Shown here piece after piece: positions 37,001-45,155 of a DNA stretch of 64,000 nt (within the stretch, counting starts at the first letter, position 1; each line of letters begins with the position of its first letter). The stretch comes from Streptosporangium subroseum. GTDB taxonomy: Bacteria > Actinomycetota > Actinomycetes > Streptosporangiales > Streptosporangiaceae. The stretch is from assembly GCF_900188345.1 (NCBI RefSeq), contig NZ_FZOD01000001.1, positions 248,001 through 312,000 on the forward strand, in the 5' to 3' direction. A model generated the notes under the pieces. The model was not told the DNA's origin and did not search any database. It saw nothing but the letters and a program-made list of their open reading frames with translations. Both the position numbers and the translations under genes were made by a program.

Positions 37001-37308
37001 CTGGGCATGACGTACTGGTGCTTGCCATCGCCATAGCGCAGGAACTGCACGCCGTGGCGGGGTTTCACCGTGATCCGGCCTCCGAAGGAGGTGACCCTGT
37101 CGCCGGTGATCAGGGTCACCGTCCTGGCGGTCGCCTCGCCGGAGTCCGGTGAGGCGACCGGTGAGGCGTCCTGTGCCACGCCCAGCGGAACCGGGGCCGG
37201 GGCTGGAGTCGGGGCCGGTTCGGCGGCGGCGATGCTGGGGCTGCCCACGAAGGCGGCCACAAACGCGAGGACGAGCGCGCCGTGAGCGGTACGACGGCGT
37301 TGCCGCAT
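34018..37308 (-). CDS. Large secreted S8 subtilisin-like protease
   Basis: 1096 residues. The signal peptide (LVLAFVAAFVGSPSIAAAEP) is followed by a propeptide with VTLITGDRVT and a peptidase S8 domain. The catalytic triad is Asp in VLDSGIDDTHPDL, His in NGHGTHVASTVAG and Ser in HSGTSMATPHVAG. About 600 further residues are beta-rich, fibronectin/DUF11-like domains. The ATG at 37308 follows GGAG; the ORF upstream is spurious. The size and architecture match the streptomycete secreted S8 proteases that degrade environmental protein. The upstream region carries dyads at 37468-37492 and 37612-37624. Confidence 0.92.
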   Translation of the reverse strand: MRQRRRTAHGALVLAFVAAFVGSPSIAAAEPAPTPAPAPVPLGVAQDASPVASPDSGEATARTVTLITGDRVTSFGGRITVKPRHGVQFLRYGDGKHQYVMPSDAIALLRADRLDRRLFDVEELLAGDYDRLPDLPLIVSDSSATRGLTAGRRLAAVDGFAAKTPTADLAKNWPALRTSLTTGKVWLDGQRALSLDVSVPRTGAPVAWAEGLDGTGTTVAVLDSGIDDTHPDLVGKVTGRKNFVTGYEGDHDLNGHGTHVASTVAGSGAASGGRNRGVAPGATLLDGKVCFNYFGQGACPESSILEGMQWAAASGAKVINMSLGAPDSPGVDPLEQAVNDLTAEYGALFVIAAGNDGVPQSIGSPASADAALAVGAVTKTGVVDYYSSRGPRLDDYGVKPEITAPGTDIVAARSTYTEDGGPGEPYIAHSGTSMATPHVAGAAAIITQAHPQWTAEQRKSALVGSARPSPDFDVFAQGGGELDIVRALKQPVSTSPASVNLGFQAFPQGDEDVARTVTYRNTAAAPVTLNLALNGDAPSGLFSLGATSVTVPAGGEASVELSADLDAAGSAYGVFSGRLTATAEGIAVQTPFSVFREEPSADLKVSALDRAGAPAAGSVTMIANHRTEQTFYTLEPEATFRVPMGTYFAATLAIGDDGTSTLISNPNLSVTKGVSLVMDGRKARPVDVTMPERSAAPVEVSVSAEQSGEIRSMIAGISGDDPGALYTADLGTKKASGLTTLVSALFAKPDGKGGFGGSPYTYQAGWHHTGSFTTGFTEHVKQKELATVRAEYAANTVNAAGSVGWRSNTPIVPGIKYPVGVELPGVPLPGTRTEYYVGNTAWESIVQEGIEGADFPTLLAQLGRPATTRAAGRKDTERWNGAVLGLPMTPAYPEYPIVERRVDELLLRLGGYADAEGHLGYAEADGVGGRIAVYRDGKLVGEREGAYAGFDLDPGRARYRLEYSVAAPSLRLSTRRDTVWEFDSAHNASSVALPLTAIGFAPDLDLTNTAKAGRVMTIPITFTRQATAGKVRKVDVDVSFDDGATWQKAPVVQLLGTSSAVVRNPGRPGYVSLRGHVVDSAGNKVTMTVIRAYATK

Positions 37309-37467
37309 GGGGGATCTCCGTTTCAACGCGACGGGCGGCGCTCCGTACCCGGATCTCGGGCAGCGGCGTTGCCCGTCGAAAAGGGGGCACTGCAGAAGCA
37401 GGGCATGGCGAAGAAAGGCCTCGCGACCTGTCAGATCACGAGGGCCGTCTGCCACACGTGGATAGTG

Positions 37468-37492
37468 ATCAATGCGCAGAATACGCATTGAT
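37468..37492. promoter_or_regulatory. Inverted repeat ATCAATGCG-N7-CGCATTGAT
   Basis: Perfect 9-bp arms with a 7-bp spacer lie 160 bp upstream of the subtilase start and 176 bp upstream of the macrodomain gene. A dimeric-regulator site is plausible. Confidence 0.55.
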
Positions 37493-37611
37493 GGGGCGTT
37501 TGATGTTTTGCTGTGACGAAGATCATGTAGGGGGGCGGGTCCGTGGAGCGAGGCGGCGCCACAACATCGGGGGCCAGCGGCAATCTTTGCCTCAACCTGT
37601 CAGGCCGCATA

Positions 37612-37624
37612 TGACCAAAGGTCA
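37612..37624. promoter_or_regulatory. Palindrome TGACCAAAGGTCA
   Basis: A perfect 5-bp dyad around AAA lies 44-56 bp upstream of the macrodomain gene, in the core-promoter position. Confidence 0.5.
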
Positions 37625-37667
37625 GATTTAACACAAAAGGAACAAACATTGTGAAAGGGCACATTTT

Positions 37668-38234
37668 ATGAGGATCACGTTGGTACAGGGAGACATCACC
37701 GGGCAGGACGTCGACGCCGTCGTCAACGCCGCCAACTCCTCGCTCCTGGGCGGCGGCGGAGTCGACGGGGCGATCCACCGGCGCGGCGGCCCCGCCATTC
37801 TCGACGCCTGCCGGAAACTCCGCGCCTCGCACTACGACAAGGGGCTTCCGACGGGCCGGGCCGTGGCGACCACGGCGGGCGAACTCCCGGCCCGCTGGGT
37901 GATCCACACCGTCGGCCCCGTCTTCTCCGCCGCGGAAGACCGCTCGGAACTGCTGGCCTCCTGCTATCGGGAATCGCTCCGGGCCGCCGACGAACTCGGC
38001 GCGACCAGCGTCGCCTTCCCCGCGGTCTCCACCGGGGTCTACCGCTGGCCGATGGCCGAGGCCGCCCGCATCGCGGTCGACACCGTACGCGCCACTCCGA
38101 CGCGGGTGATGGACGTACGGTTCGTCCTGTTCACACCGGACGCGTACGCCGCCTTCGAGCAGGCCCTCAACGCTGCGGGACCCGCGGACCAGAACGACTC
38201 GGCGCGACGGGATTCCGGAGGAAAGGGCACATGA
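37668..38234 (+). CDS. Macrodomain protein (O-acetyl-ADP-ribose deacetylase-like)
   Basis: 188 residues. It follows YmdB/MacroD closely: LVQGDITGQDVDAVVNAANS, the GGGGVDGAIHRRGG loop, PTGRAVATTAG and AFPAVSTGVYRWP. These are the ADP-ribose-binding and catalytic elements (Asn, Asp and Gly of the loop) of enzymes that remove ADP-ribose from proteins or deacetylate O-acetyl-ADP-ribose. The ATG at 37668 follows GAAAGGG. The C-terminal 20 residues are a polar tail. No ADP-ribosyltransferase lies alongside. Confidence 0.9.
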   Translation: MRITLVQGDITGQDVDAVVNAANSSLLGGGGVDGAIHRRGGPAILDACRKLRASHYDKGLPTGRAVATTAGELPARWVIHTVGPVFSAAEDRSELLASCYRESLRAADELGATSVAFPAVSTGVYRWPMAEAARIAVDTVRATPTRVMDVRFVLFTPDAYAAFEQALNAAGPADQNDSARRDSGGKGT

Positions 38235-38347
38235 TCACCACTTGGCCAACGCCGCCGGGCCGGGCGTCTTCTTCGCCGCAGGCGACCTCGCCGCACGGAT
38301 CGGCCCCCAGCCTGTGAGAAATCGCCCAGGAGGGCACACTGAAGAGC

Positions 38348-39640
38348 ATGAAGATGGAACGGGAAGCTCTCGCCGGGTTGCGCCACGAGCGGGGAGACGA
38401 GGCGGTCGGCCTCGTCAAAGCCGCGCTCAGCGCGCTGACCGGTGAGGACGGCCTGGAGGCGATCACCGCGCTACGGCTGTGTGAGTTCCTCTGGCACACG
38501 CTTCCGAGCACCTGGCTCGTCGACGATCCCGAACGGGTGACCACCGCGCTGGGCCGCTTCTTCACCCTGGTCGGCCTGGATCGCTACGCCGGGATCTGCA
38601 CCTCCGCCACGACCAGGGACCTGCTGGCCGCCTACGCCACCGAGGGAACGGACGCGGGCCGGGACGCCTATCGCACCGCGCTGCACGAGACGGGCCTGAT
38701 TCCGCCCGACACCGGGGTGCTGGCCTGGGGCGACTTCAGCGGCGCCGAGGAGAGCGCCGCCCACCACGCCGCCTCGGCCGCCATCGAGCTGGCCATCGCG
38801 TCCGGTGATCTTCGGGTCGGGGCACGCGGCTGGGAGAAGACGCGGGCGGCGGTGGTGGAGCGCCACCTGACCGCGCCCCGGCCGGGAGGATCCTGGCTGG
38901 AGCGGGTCCACGCCGAACGCCTGGAAACCTGGACTCGCCCGCGCAACCGGCGCAGAGCCGAACTGTGCCGTGCGGTCGTCTCCCAGCTGCGGCAGCCCGT
39001 CCTCGCCCCGCCCGGCGCGTTCACGCTGTTGCGCTGGCTGCTGGACAAGGCCGCCGACGGGCTGCCGCTCACCGATCGGCACTACATCGTCCCGCGACTG
39101 GTCACCGAGGCCGTCGACCTGTTCGGCTGGCGCGAACTCCTGGTGGGCACCCTCACCCGCGAGTTCGACGTCTTTCCCCTGCAGAGCATTCGCGAGCTGG
39201 CCACCAGGGAGATGAAGGCGGTCCGCCGTACCGGCAAGCAGCTCGTCCTCACCCCGCTGGGCCGCCGCATGCTCGCCGACGAGACCCTGCTGTGGAACAC
39301 GGCGGTCTCGGCCGTGATCGGCCAGGGACACGCGTTCACCGTCACCGCCCGGGAGGTCATGCTGATGCTGCTCACCGTGCACGGCCCCATGAACGCCGAA
39401 GACCTCGAGCGGGACACGGTCGAGGTCCTCGGTCAGGAGTGGGACACCTCCGGCGGGCTCGCCCAGTCGGTCCGCGAGGAACTGGCCGTCATGCGTCACC
39501 GGCTGTGGGCACTCGACTGTCATCACCCCGCGCGCTCGTTCGACGCCCCCTTCGCGCTCACCTCGCAGGGCGCCGCCGCCGCCAGAGCCGCGCTGCGCGC
39601 CCACGCCCTGCGCCCACGCCACGCACCCGGCCTGGACTGA
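38348..39640 (+). CDS. Conserved hypothetical protein, about 430 aa
   Basis: Mostly helical, soluble, with no recognised catalytic motif. RGDEAVGLVKAALSALTGEDGLEAITALRLCEFL is an N-terminal helical region (quoted discontinuously from about residue 15). The middle segment LLRWLLDKAADGLPLTDRHYI resembles the helical part of plasmid pRiA4b ORF-3-like proteins. The last 80 residues, with LMLLTVHGPMNAEDLERDTV, look like a winged helix. The ATG at 38348 is 14 bases from AGGAGGG; ATG 38354 is an alternative. Function unknown. Confidence 0.65.
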   Translation: MKMEREALAGLRHERGDEAVGLVKAALSALTGEDGLEAITALRLCEFLWHTLPSTWLVDDPERVTTALGRFFTLVGLDRYAGICTSATTRDLLAAYATEGTDAGRDAYRTALHETGLIPPDTGVLAWGDFSGAEESAAHHAASAAIELAIASGDLRVGARGWEKTRAAVVERHLTAPRPGGSWLERVHAERLETWTRPRNRRRAELCRAVVSQLRQPVLAPPGAFTLLRWLLDKAADGLPLTDRHYIVPRLVTEAVDLFGWRELLVGTLTREFDVFPLQSIRELATREMKAVRRTGKQLVLTPLGRRMLADETLLWNTAVSAVIGQGHAFTVTAREVMLMLLTVHGPMNAEDLERDTVEVLGQEWDTSGGLAQSVREELAVMRHRLWALDCHHPARSFDAPFALTSQGAAAARAALRAHALRPRHAPGLD

Positions 39641-39799
39641 CACCGTTTCGACCGCCCCTGACGGGCCGGTGTCCGGCGGCGTCGCCGTGGGAGATGTGGC
39701 ACCGAACAGATGAACCGTCTCGCCGCGGAGAGCGGTTACCCGACGACGTCCGGGGCGTGATCCGCGACCACCACGCTCATCTGCTCCGACCGGCCGTGC

Positions 39800-41248
39800 T
39801 CATTGGCTGTGCGTCGAGGAGCTGTGATAGTCGGTGTAGGTGTAGGGATTGTCGAGGATGGTGGTTTCGGGGATGTCGGGGTTCATCCCCTTTTGCCATG
39901 CCTCTTCCCCCATCGTCGACCGCAGGTGATCGACGGTCTGCTCGATCCGGCGGCGGGCCGCGGCGAGATCGACGTCGACCAGGCGGTGCTCGTGCTTCAC
40001 CACGCGGCCGTTGACGATGACGGTGTGCACGTCCCCGCGCTGGGCCTGGAACGCGACGTGTCCGAAGGGGTTGAGCAGCGGGAAGGAGACGGGCGAGTGC
40101 TCGTTCTTGATGAGGACGACGTCGGCCTTCTTCCCGGCCTCGATGCTGCCGAGCTCATGGTCGCGACCGAGGGCGCGGGCCCCGCCGCGGGTGGCCCAGT
40201 CGACGACCTGGTCGGCGCGCAGGCTGCCGTGCGTGACGGTGTCGCCCTTGGCCTGCGCCTGCATGTGCTCGCGGGAGCGGTCGGCGCCGAGCGTGGTGCG
40301 CATGGCGGAGAACAGGTCACCGCTCCACCAGACGCTGGTGTCCATCGAGAGCGAGACCGGGATGTCGTGGGCGCGGATGGCCCAGGTGGGCGGGTAGCCC
40401 TGGCCGGCGCTCTGCTCGCTCTCGGTGGAGACCGAGATGGAGCCGCCGGTGGCGGCGATGCGGTGGTAGGAGTCCGCGGAGAGCGAGGCGGCGTGCACGT
40501 ACACCGTCTCGGGGGTCATGAAGCCGTGGTCGTGCATGAGCTTGATGCCGTCGTCGCCGGTGGCGCCCCACACCCCGGCGTGGGTGGTGACCGCGACGCC
40601 GAGCTCGCGGGCGACCTCGAAGGCGGCCTTCTCGGGGAAGGCCGGGTCGCCGGTGACGTCGAACGCGATCTGGAAGCCGAACATGTCGTCGCCGGTGATC
40701 CGGCGGCTGATGAAGTCGCGGAACTCCGGGGCGCCGGTCCACTCGGCGGGCGGCTGCTGGATGTTGCCGTAGGCGAGCACGAACCGGCCGGGCACCGACT
40801 GCAGCGCGTCGGCGGCGGCGTCGGCGTGGTCGACGGTCTGCAGGCCGTGGGACCAGTCGACGACGGTGGTGACACCACTGTCGACAGCCTCGATCGCGGC
40901 CAGCAGGTTGCCGGCGTACACGTCCTCAGGGCGGAAGAGCTTCCCGTGCTCCAGGTAGTACCAGACGAAGTACTGGGTCAGGGTCCAGTCCGCGCCGTAA
41001 CCGCGCATGGCGGTCTGCCACATGTGCCGGTGGGTGTCGATCATCCCGGGCATGACGATGCCGTCGGTCGCGTCGATCACGACGGTGCCCTCCGGCACCG
41101 GCAGGTCGGGTCCCACAGCGGCGATCCGGTCGTCGACGATGAGGACGTCGGTGTGCGTGAGCACCTGACGTCTGTCGTCCATCGGCAGCACCGTGCCGCC
41201 CCGCAGCACCACGGGCCGCCCGGGCCCGAACTCGGTCCGCTCGCTCAT
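39800..41248 (-). CDS. Amidohydrolase, AtzB/TrzN-like subgroup
   Basis: 482 residues. The metal-dependent (beta/alpha)8 hydrolase motifs are all present: DTHRHMWQ (HxH, about residue 71), TTHAGVWGA (third His), YVHAASLS (fourth His) and SMDTSVWW (catalytic Asp). The composition and TQYFVWYYL insertion fit the N-ethylammeline chlorohydrolase/AtzB-like amidohydrolases that deaminate or dehalogenate heterocycles. The ATG at 41248 follows GAGGAG. It diverges from a ring-cleavage operon with shared operator sites, so the two likely act on the same compound. Confidence 0.85.
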   Translation of the reverse strand: MSERTEFGPGRPVVLRGGTVLPMDDRRQVLTHTDVLIVDDRIAAVGPDLPVPEGTVVIDATDGIVMPGMIDTHRHMWQTAMRGYGADWTLTQYFVWYYLEHGKLFRPEDVYAGNLLAAIEAVDSGVTTVVDWSHGLQTVDHADAAADALQSVPGRFVLAYGNIQQPPAEWTGAPEFRDFISRRITGDDMFGFQIAFDVTGDPAFPEKAAFEVARELGVAVTTHAGVWGATGDDGIKLMHDHGFMTPETVYVHAASLSADSYHRIAATGGSISVSTESEQSAGQGYPPTWAIRAHDIPVSLSMDTSVWWSGDLFSAMRTTLGADRSREHMQAQAKGDTVTHGSLRADQVVDWATRGGARALGRDHELGSIEAGKKADVVLIKNEHSPVSFPLLNPFGHVAFQAQRGDVHTVIVNGRVVKHEHRLVDVDLAAARRRIEQTVDHLRSTMGEEAWQKGMNPDIPETTILDNPYTYTDYHSSSTHSQ

Positions 41249-41309
41249 CGACGAACTCCTCACCATGTGTACAACCGGTTTCGCAGCGTAATCCGATCTA
41301 CCGGACTCA

Positions 41310-41326
41310 TGTCCGCCAAACGGTCA
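41310..41326. promoter_or_regulatory. Candidate IclR operator, site 1
   Basis: TGTCCGCCAAACGGTCA; 14 of 17 bases match site 2 (consensus TGTCCRCYARACGGWCA) as an imperfect palindrome. It lies 62 bp upstream of the amidohydrolase start. Confidence 0.6.
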
Positions 41327-41387
41327 CCCCTGTTCGCTGCCACCTTTATGAGCATCTAGGCCAATGTCAAGGGGTACGGTGAACTGC

Positions 41388-41448
41388 TTGACACCTGTTC
41401 GGAACCTGCCAGAATCAAATTCGCGGACGAATGTCCACTAGACGGACA
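41388..41448 (+). promoter_or_regulatory. Promoter and IclR operator site 2 of the ring-cleavage operon
   Basis: TTGACA (41388-41393) is a good -35; the -10 17 bases on (AGAATC) is poor. TGTCCACTAGACGGACA (41432-41448), a 17-bp dyad, overlaps the expected start of transcription and leaves only 14 bases to the first gene. A bound IclR regulator would act here. Confidence 0.6.
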
Positions 41449-41462
41449 CAGGGGGAAGCTGG

Positions 41463-42653
41463 ATGGCAGACGATGCCGTACCGGAGAGATCGACCGGAGG
41501 CGGGCCACTGTCCGGCGTGCTGGTGGCCGACTTCTCCCGGGTCCTGGCGGGCCCGTACGCCACGATGCTCCTGGCGGACATGGGCGCCGAGGTCATCAAG
41601 GTCGAGGGCCCCAAGGGGGATGACACCCGAGCCTGGGTGCCCCCGGTGCGTGACGAGGTCTCGACCTACTACCTCGGGATCAACCGGGGCAAACGATCGA
41701 TCGCGCTGGACCTGCGCGACGAGGCCGACGCCCAGGTCGCACGGGAGCTGGCCCACCGCGCCGACGTGCTGATCGAGAACTTCAAACCGGGCGGGCTGGA
41801 CAAGTACGGGCTCGGCTTCGAGGCCGTGAAGGCCGCCAACCCCGGCATCGTATACGCCTCCATCAGCGGGTTCGGTTCCGGCGCCGGCAGGCACGTGCCG
41901 GGCTACGACCTGATGGTCCAGGCCATCTCCGGCCTGATGAGCCTCACCGGAGACCCGGACGGCCCGCCCTACCGGGCCGGGATCTCGGTGTTCGACGTGA
42001 TGGCCGGCAACCACGCCGTCATCGGCGTGCTCGCCGCGCTGCGGCACCGCGACCGCACCGGTCAGGGTCAGCACATCGAGGTCAACCTGCTGTCCTCGGC
42101 GCTGACCGGGCTGGTCAACCACAGTTCCGCCTACGTCGCCGGCGACGTCGTGCCCTACCGCATGGGCAACGCGCACCCGAGCGTGTTCCCGTACGAGCCG
42201 CTGCCCACCGCGGACAACGACCTCATCGTCGCCGCCGCCAACGACGGGCAGTTCCGCAAGCTGTGCGAGGTCCTCGGCATCCCCGAGATCGCCGACGACC
42301 CGCGGTTCGCCCGCAACGCCGACCGCACCGAGCGCCGCGAGGAGCTGCGCCCCATTCTCACCGAGCGGCTCGCCAAGCGCGGCGCGGTCGAGTGGTTCGA
42401 GCTGCTGGTCGAGGCCGGGGTGCCGAGCGGGCCGATCAACACCATCGACGGCGGGTTCGCGATGGCCGAGCGCTTCGGGCTCGACCCCGTCGTCGAGGTC
42501 GGCGAGGGCGACCGCGCGATCCCGACGACGCGGCATCCGATCAGGTTCTCCGAGACGCCGGTCACTTATACTCTGCCACCACCCGAGCTTGACGAGCACG
42601 GCGCGGAGTTGCGCAGGTGGCTGACCGGCCCGCAGGAGGACGACCGTGGCTGA
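41463..42653 (+). CDS. CaiB/BaiF family CoA-transferase (formyl-CoA transferase-like)
   Basis: 396 residues, class III CoA-transferase. VLVADFSRVLAGPYATMLLA and GAEVIKVEGPKGDDTR open the fold. The catalytic Asp is in GYDLMVQA-type context (about residue 150). The C-terminal PTTRHPIRFSETP is typical. Such enzymes move CoA between carboxylic acids. The ATG at 41463 follows GGGGGAAGCTGG. It overlaps the following lyase gene by 8 bp. In this locus the acceptor is probably a ring-cleavage product. Confidence 0.9.
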   Translation: MADDAVPERSTGGGPLSGVLVADFSRVLAGPYATMLLADMGAEVIKVEGPKGDDTRAWVPPVRDEVSTYYLGINRGKRSIALDLRDEADAQVARELAHRADVLIENFKPGGLDKYGLGFEAVKAANPGIVYASISGFGSGAGRHVPGYDLMVQAISGLMSLTGDPDGPPYRAGISVFDVMAGNHAVIGVLAALRHRDRTGQGQHIEVNLLSSALTGLVNHSSAYVAGDVVPYRMGNAHPSVFPYEPLPTADNDLIVAAANDGQFRKLCEVLGIPEIADDPRFARNADRTERREELRPILTERLAKRGAVEWFELLVEAGVPSGPINTIDGGFAMAERFGLDPVVEVGEGDRAIPTTRHPIRFSETPVTYTLPPPELDEHGAELRRWLTGPQEDDRG

Positions 42654-43485
42654 GCAGACGGAGAGACCGGAGTATGCCACCGCGCTCGGGGCCTCGTCCC
42701 TGAAGAAGATCACCCTGCTCGGCCACGACCTGGCGGAAGACGTGATGGGCACGGTCGGGTTCGGGGAGCTGGCGTTCTGGCTCGCGACCCAGCGACGGCC
42801 CACGCCGGGAGAGACCCGGGTGTTCGAGGCCGTGCTCGCCGCGCTGGCCGACCACGGGTTCACCCCCACCGCGATCGTGACCCGGCTGACGTACCTCTCC
42901 GCGCCGGACTCCATCCAGGGCGCGCTCGCGGCCGGGCTGCTCGGCGGCGGGTCCCGCTTCCTGGGCGTCACCGAGGACTGCGGCCGGTTCCTGCACGACG
43001 TGCTGACCTCGGCCGGCGACGCGCTGCCGGCCGACGACGCCGGCTGGGACGCCCTGGCCCTGGACACCGTACGGGCTCAGCGGGAGGCGAAGAGGTTCGT
43101 CCCCGGCCTCGGCCACCACGTGCACAAGGAGGGCGACCCCCGCACCCCGCGGTTGATGCGGATCGCCGCCGAGGAAGACCTGTTCGGGCCGCACCTGTCG
43201 CTCTTCGCCGCGATCGGCCGCGTCCACCCGCAGGTGCTGGGCAGGACGTTGCCCCTCAACGGGGCCGGTGTCTGCGGAGCCGCGCTGGCCGACCTGGGCC
43301 TGCCGCTGGAGCTGCTGCGCGGCTTCGCCCTGCTCGCCCGCACCGCCGGGCTGATCGGGCAACTCGCCGAGGAGCTACGCCGCCCGGTGGCCAATGACAT
43401 CTTCCTGTCGGTGGACCTGAACAACCGGTCCGTAGCCCCCGAGCCCTACACCCCCGCCGATGCCCATGGAGGTTCGCATGGCTGA
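42646..43485 (+). CDS. Citrate-synthase-fold citryl-CoA lyase-like protein
   Basis: 279 residues, starting at a GTG inside the preceding gene. GLGHHVHKEGDPRTPRLMRI carries the citrate-synthase active-site His and the binding Arg. LPLNGAGVCGAALADLGLP contains a further conserved loop, and VANDIFLSVD ends the domain. It is shorter than citrate synthase and fits the citryl-CoA lyase/CCL group that splits citryl-CoA to acetyl-CoA and oxaloacetate. Paired with a CoA-transferase, it could cleave a CoA thioester of a citrate-like tricarboxylic acid. Confidence 0.8.
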   Translation: MAEQTERPEYATALGASSLKKITLLGHDLAEDVMGTVGFGELAFWLATQRRPTPGETRVFEAVLAALADHGFTPTAIVTRLTYLSAPDSIQGALAAGLLGGGSRFLGVTEDCGRFLHDVLTSAGDALPADDAGWDALALDTVRAQREAKRFVPGLGHHVHKEGDPRTPRLMRIAAEEDLFGPHLSLFAAIGRVHPQVLGRTLPLNGAGVCGAALADLGLPLELLRGFALLARTAGLIGQLAEELRRPVANDIFLSVDLNNRSVAPEPYTPADAHGGSHG

Positions 43486-44341
43486 ACTGGTCGCGGTGAT
43501 CGCGTCCACTCACCACCCCTTCTACTACCGTGCCAGCACCGCCGTCGGGGACGACCGTCCTCCGTTCGCGGACGAGTGGGTGCGCAAGGTGGAGGCGTTC
43601 AGGGAAACCCTGACGAAGGCGCGGCCTGACGTGCTGGTCATGGTGGGCTCGGACCATTTCCACCAGTTCTGGCTGGACAACATGCCCCAGTTCCTCGTCG
43701 GCAAGGCCCCCTTCTACGACGCGAACTTCTACAACGAGGAACGCGAGTTCGGCCTGCCGAAGATGCTCCTGACGGGCCAGGAAGACCTCTCGGCCTACGT
43801 GCTGCGGGAGGGCCTGGACGCCGGATTCGACCTCGCCTTCTCCAACGAGCTGCGGATCGACCACTCCATCACCTGCCCGATCATCACCCTGCGCCCGCAG
43901 AACGACCTGCCGATCGTGCCGATCTACACCAACATCTTCGCCCCTCCCCTGCCGCAGCCGAAGCGGTTCGTGCAGCTCGGGCGCACCATCCGCCAGCTCA
44001 TCGAGTCCTGGCCGGAGGACAAACGGGTAGCGGTCATCGGCACCGGGCACCTGTCGCTCGAACTCGGCGGACCGCGCCAGTTCGGGCCGACCGGACCTGA
44101 CCCGCAGTTCGACCGCAAGGCCGTCGAGTGGATCTCGTCGGGAGACATCGAGGGCTGCCTGTCCGAGGTCACCCTCGACAGCCTCCACCTGCCCGGCAAC
44201 GCCACCCACGGCTTCATGGACTTCATGCTGATGATGGGCGTCGCTGGCGAAGGCCGGAAGGCCGACTACGTCGACACCTACGACCTGTTCCACACCATGG
44301 AGGCCTACTTCACCTGGTATCCGAACGGAGGCAGGTCATGA
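43478..44341 (+). CDS. LigB-type class III extradiol ring-cleavage dioxygenase, large subunit
   Basis: 287 residues. STHHPFYYRAS holds the first iron-ligand His. SDHFHQFW (about residue 60) contributes the second His, and GTGHLSLELGGP (about residue 190) the conserved catalytic His. The pattern matches protocatechuate 4,5-dioxygenase beta and gallate dioxygenase proteins, which cut a dihydroxylated ring next to the hydroxyl pair with Fe(II) and O2. The ATG at 43478 is preceded by GGAGG. It overlaps the CDS before and the small subunit after it. The ring substrate is undetermined. Confidence 0.87.
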   Translation: MAELVAVIASTHHPFYYRASTAVGDDRPPFADEWVRKVEAFRETLTKARPDVLVMVGSDHFHQFWLDNMPQFLVGKAPFYDANFYNEEREFGLPKMLLTGQEDLSAYVLREGLDAGFDLAFSNELRIDHSITCPIITLRPQNDLPIVPIYTNIFAPPLPQPKRFVQLGRTIRQLIESWPEDKRVAVIGTGHLSLELGGPRQFGPTGPDPQFDRKAVEWISSGDIEGCLSEVTLDSLHLPGNATHGFMDFMLMMGVAGEGRKADYVDTYDLFHTMEAYFTWYPNGGRS

Positions 44342-44697
44342 GCAAGTATCTGCTGAACAAGTTCCTGTACACCGTCGACCGCGACCCCGAGCTCGTCGAG
44401 CGCTACCGCGAGGACCCGCGAGCCACGGTGGCGATGTGGGAGACCGAGTACGCCAACCGCATCCTCAACTGTGTCGACGGCGAGTCCTCCACCTGGCTGC
44501 GGTTCGACGACACCGAACGCGAGGCCCTGGCCGCCCACGACTACCCGGCGCTGTTCGAGCTGGGCGCGCACCCGTTCCTGACGCTCACACTGTTCATCGC
44601 CATGTTCGAACGCGACCACGAGCCGATGGGCTTCCAGACCGAGTACGCCCGGCGGCTCGCACACGTGTCGATGCCCTACCCCGACATCGCCACCTGA
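44338..44697 (+). CDS. LigA-type small subunit of extradiol dioxygenase
   Basis: 119 residues, mostly helical, starting at ATGA overlapping the LigB stop. MSKYLLNKFLYTVDRDPELV and ELGAHPFLTLTLFIAMF match the LigA/LigAB alpha-subunit family that caps the active site of LigB. The order is LigB then LigA, the reverse of sphingomonad ligAB. It should form an oligomer with the upstream gene product. Confidence 0.82.
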   Translation: MSKYLLNKFLYTVDRDPELVERYREDPRATVAMWETEYANRILNCVDGESSTWLRFDDTEREALAAHDYPALFELGAHPFLTLTLFIAMFERDHEPMGFQTEYARRLAHVSMPYPDIAT

Positions 44698-44700
44698 GCC

Positions 44701-45155
44701 ATGCGCGCCGCGGAGATCCAGAGTCCCGGCCGGCCGCCGTCGGTGGTCGGCCGGGACGCGCCACCGATGACGTCACCGAGCTGGCGGCGCGCTTCGCCGC
44801 CGTCGCCGACGGGCCGGCCGACCTGGTGCTCGACCCGCTCTTCGGCCCACCGGCCGCGGCGGCCGCCCGCACCCTGCGGACGGGCGGCAGGCTGGTCAAC
44901 CTCGGCAGCTCCGCCGCCGAGACCTGCCCCATCGACTCCTCCACGCTCCGCAGCAGATCGCTGCGACTGCCCGGCTACACCAACAACGAGCTGAGCCCCG
45001 AACAGCGCGCCGCGGCGATCACCCTGATCGCCGAGCAGGTCGTGCTCGGACGGCTGGCCGTCACCCACGAGATCGTTCCGTTCGGCGACGCCGAGTCGGC
45101 GTGGCTGCGCCAGGCCGACGGCACCGCGGCGGGCCGGATCGTCCTGACCTTCTAG
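44701..45155 (+). pseudogene. Internally deleted zinc-type alcohol dehydrogenase
   Basis: The ATG at 44701, three bases after ligA-like, encodes MRAAEIQSPGRPPSVV, a typical MDR alcohol-dehydrogenase N-terminus. The frame then shifts, and 44770-45155 reads DDVTELAARFAAVADGPADL to AGRIVLTF, the C-terminal third of the same family. The zinc-binding and Rossmann parts, about 150 codons, are missing. Intact, it would have been the operon's oxidoreductase. It is the fifth gene of the unit and is inactive. Confidence 0.75.

Larger units (their letters stand above)
37309..37667. other. Divergent promoter region, subtilase to macrodomain gene
   Basis: 360 bp, unusually AT-rich for the window on its right side. 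It contains a 9-bp inverted repeat (37468-37492) and a TGACCAAAGGTCA palindrome (37612-37624). No gene. Confidence 0.55.

Noticed and set aside
34012..37152. 1046-codon plus-strand open frame opposite the subtilase
   Set aside because: It is antisense to a protease with a complete catalytic triad, has Arg/Gly/Val-rich non-protein composition and no ribosome site.
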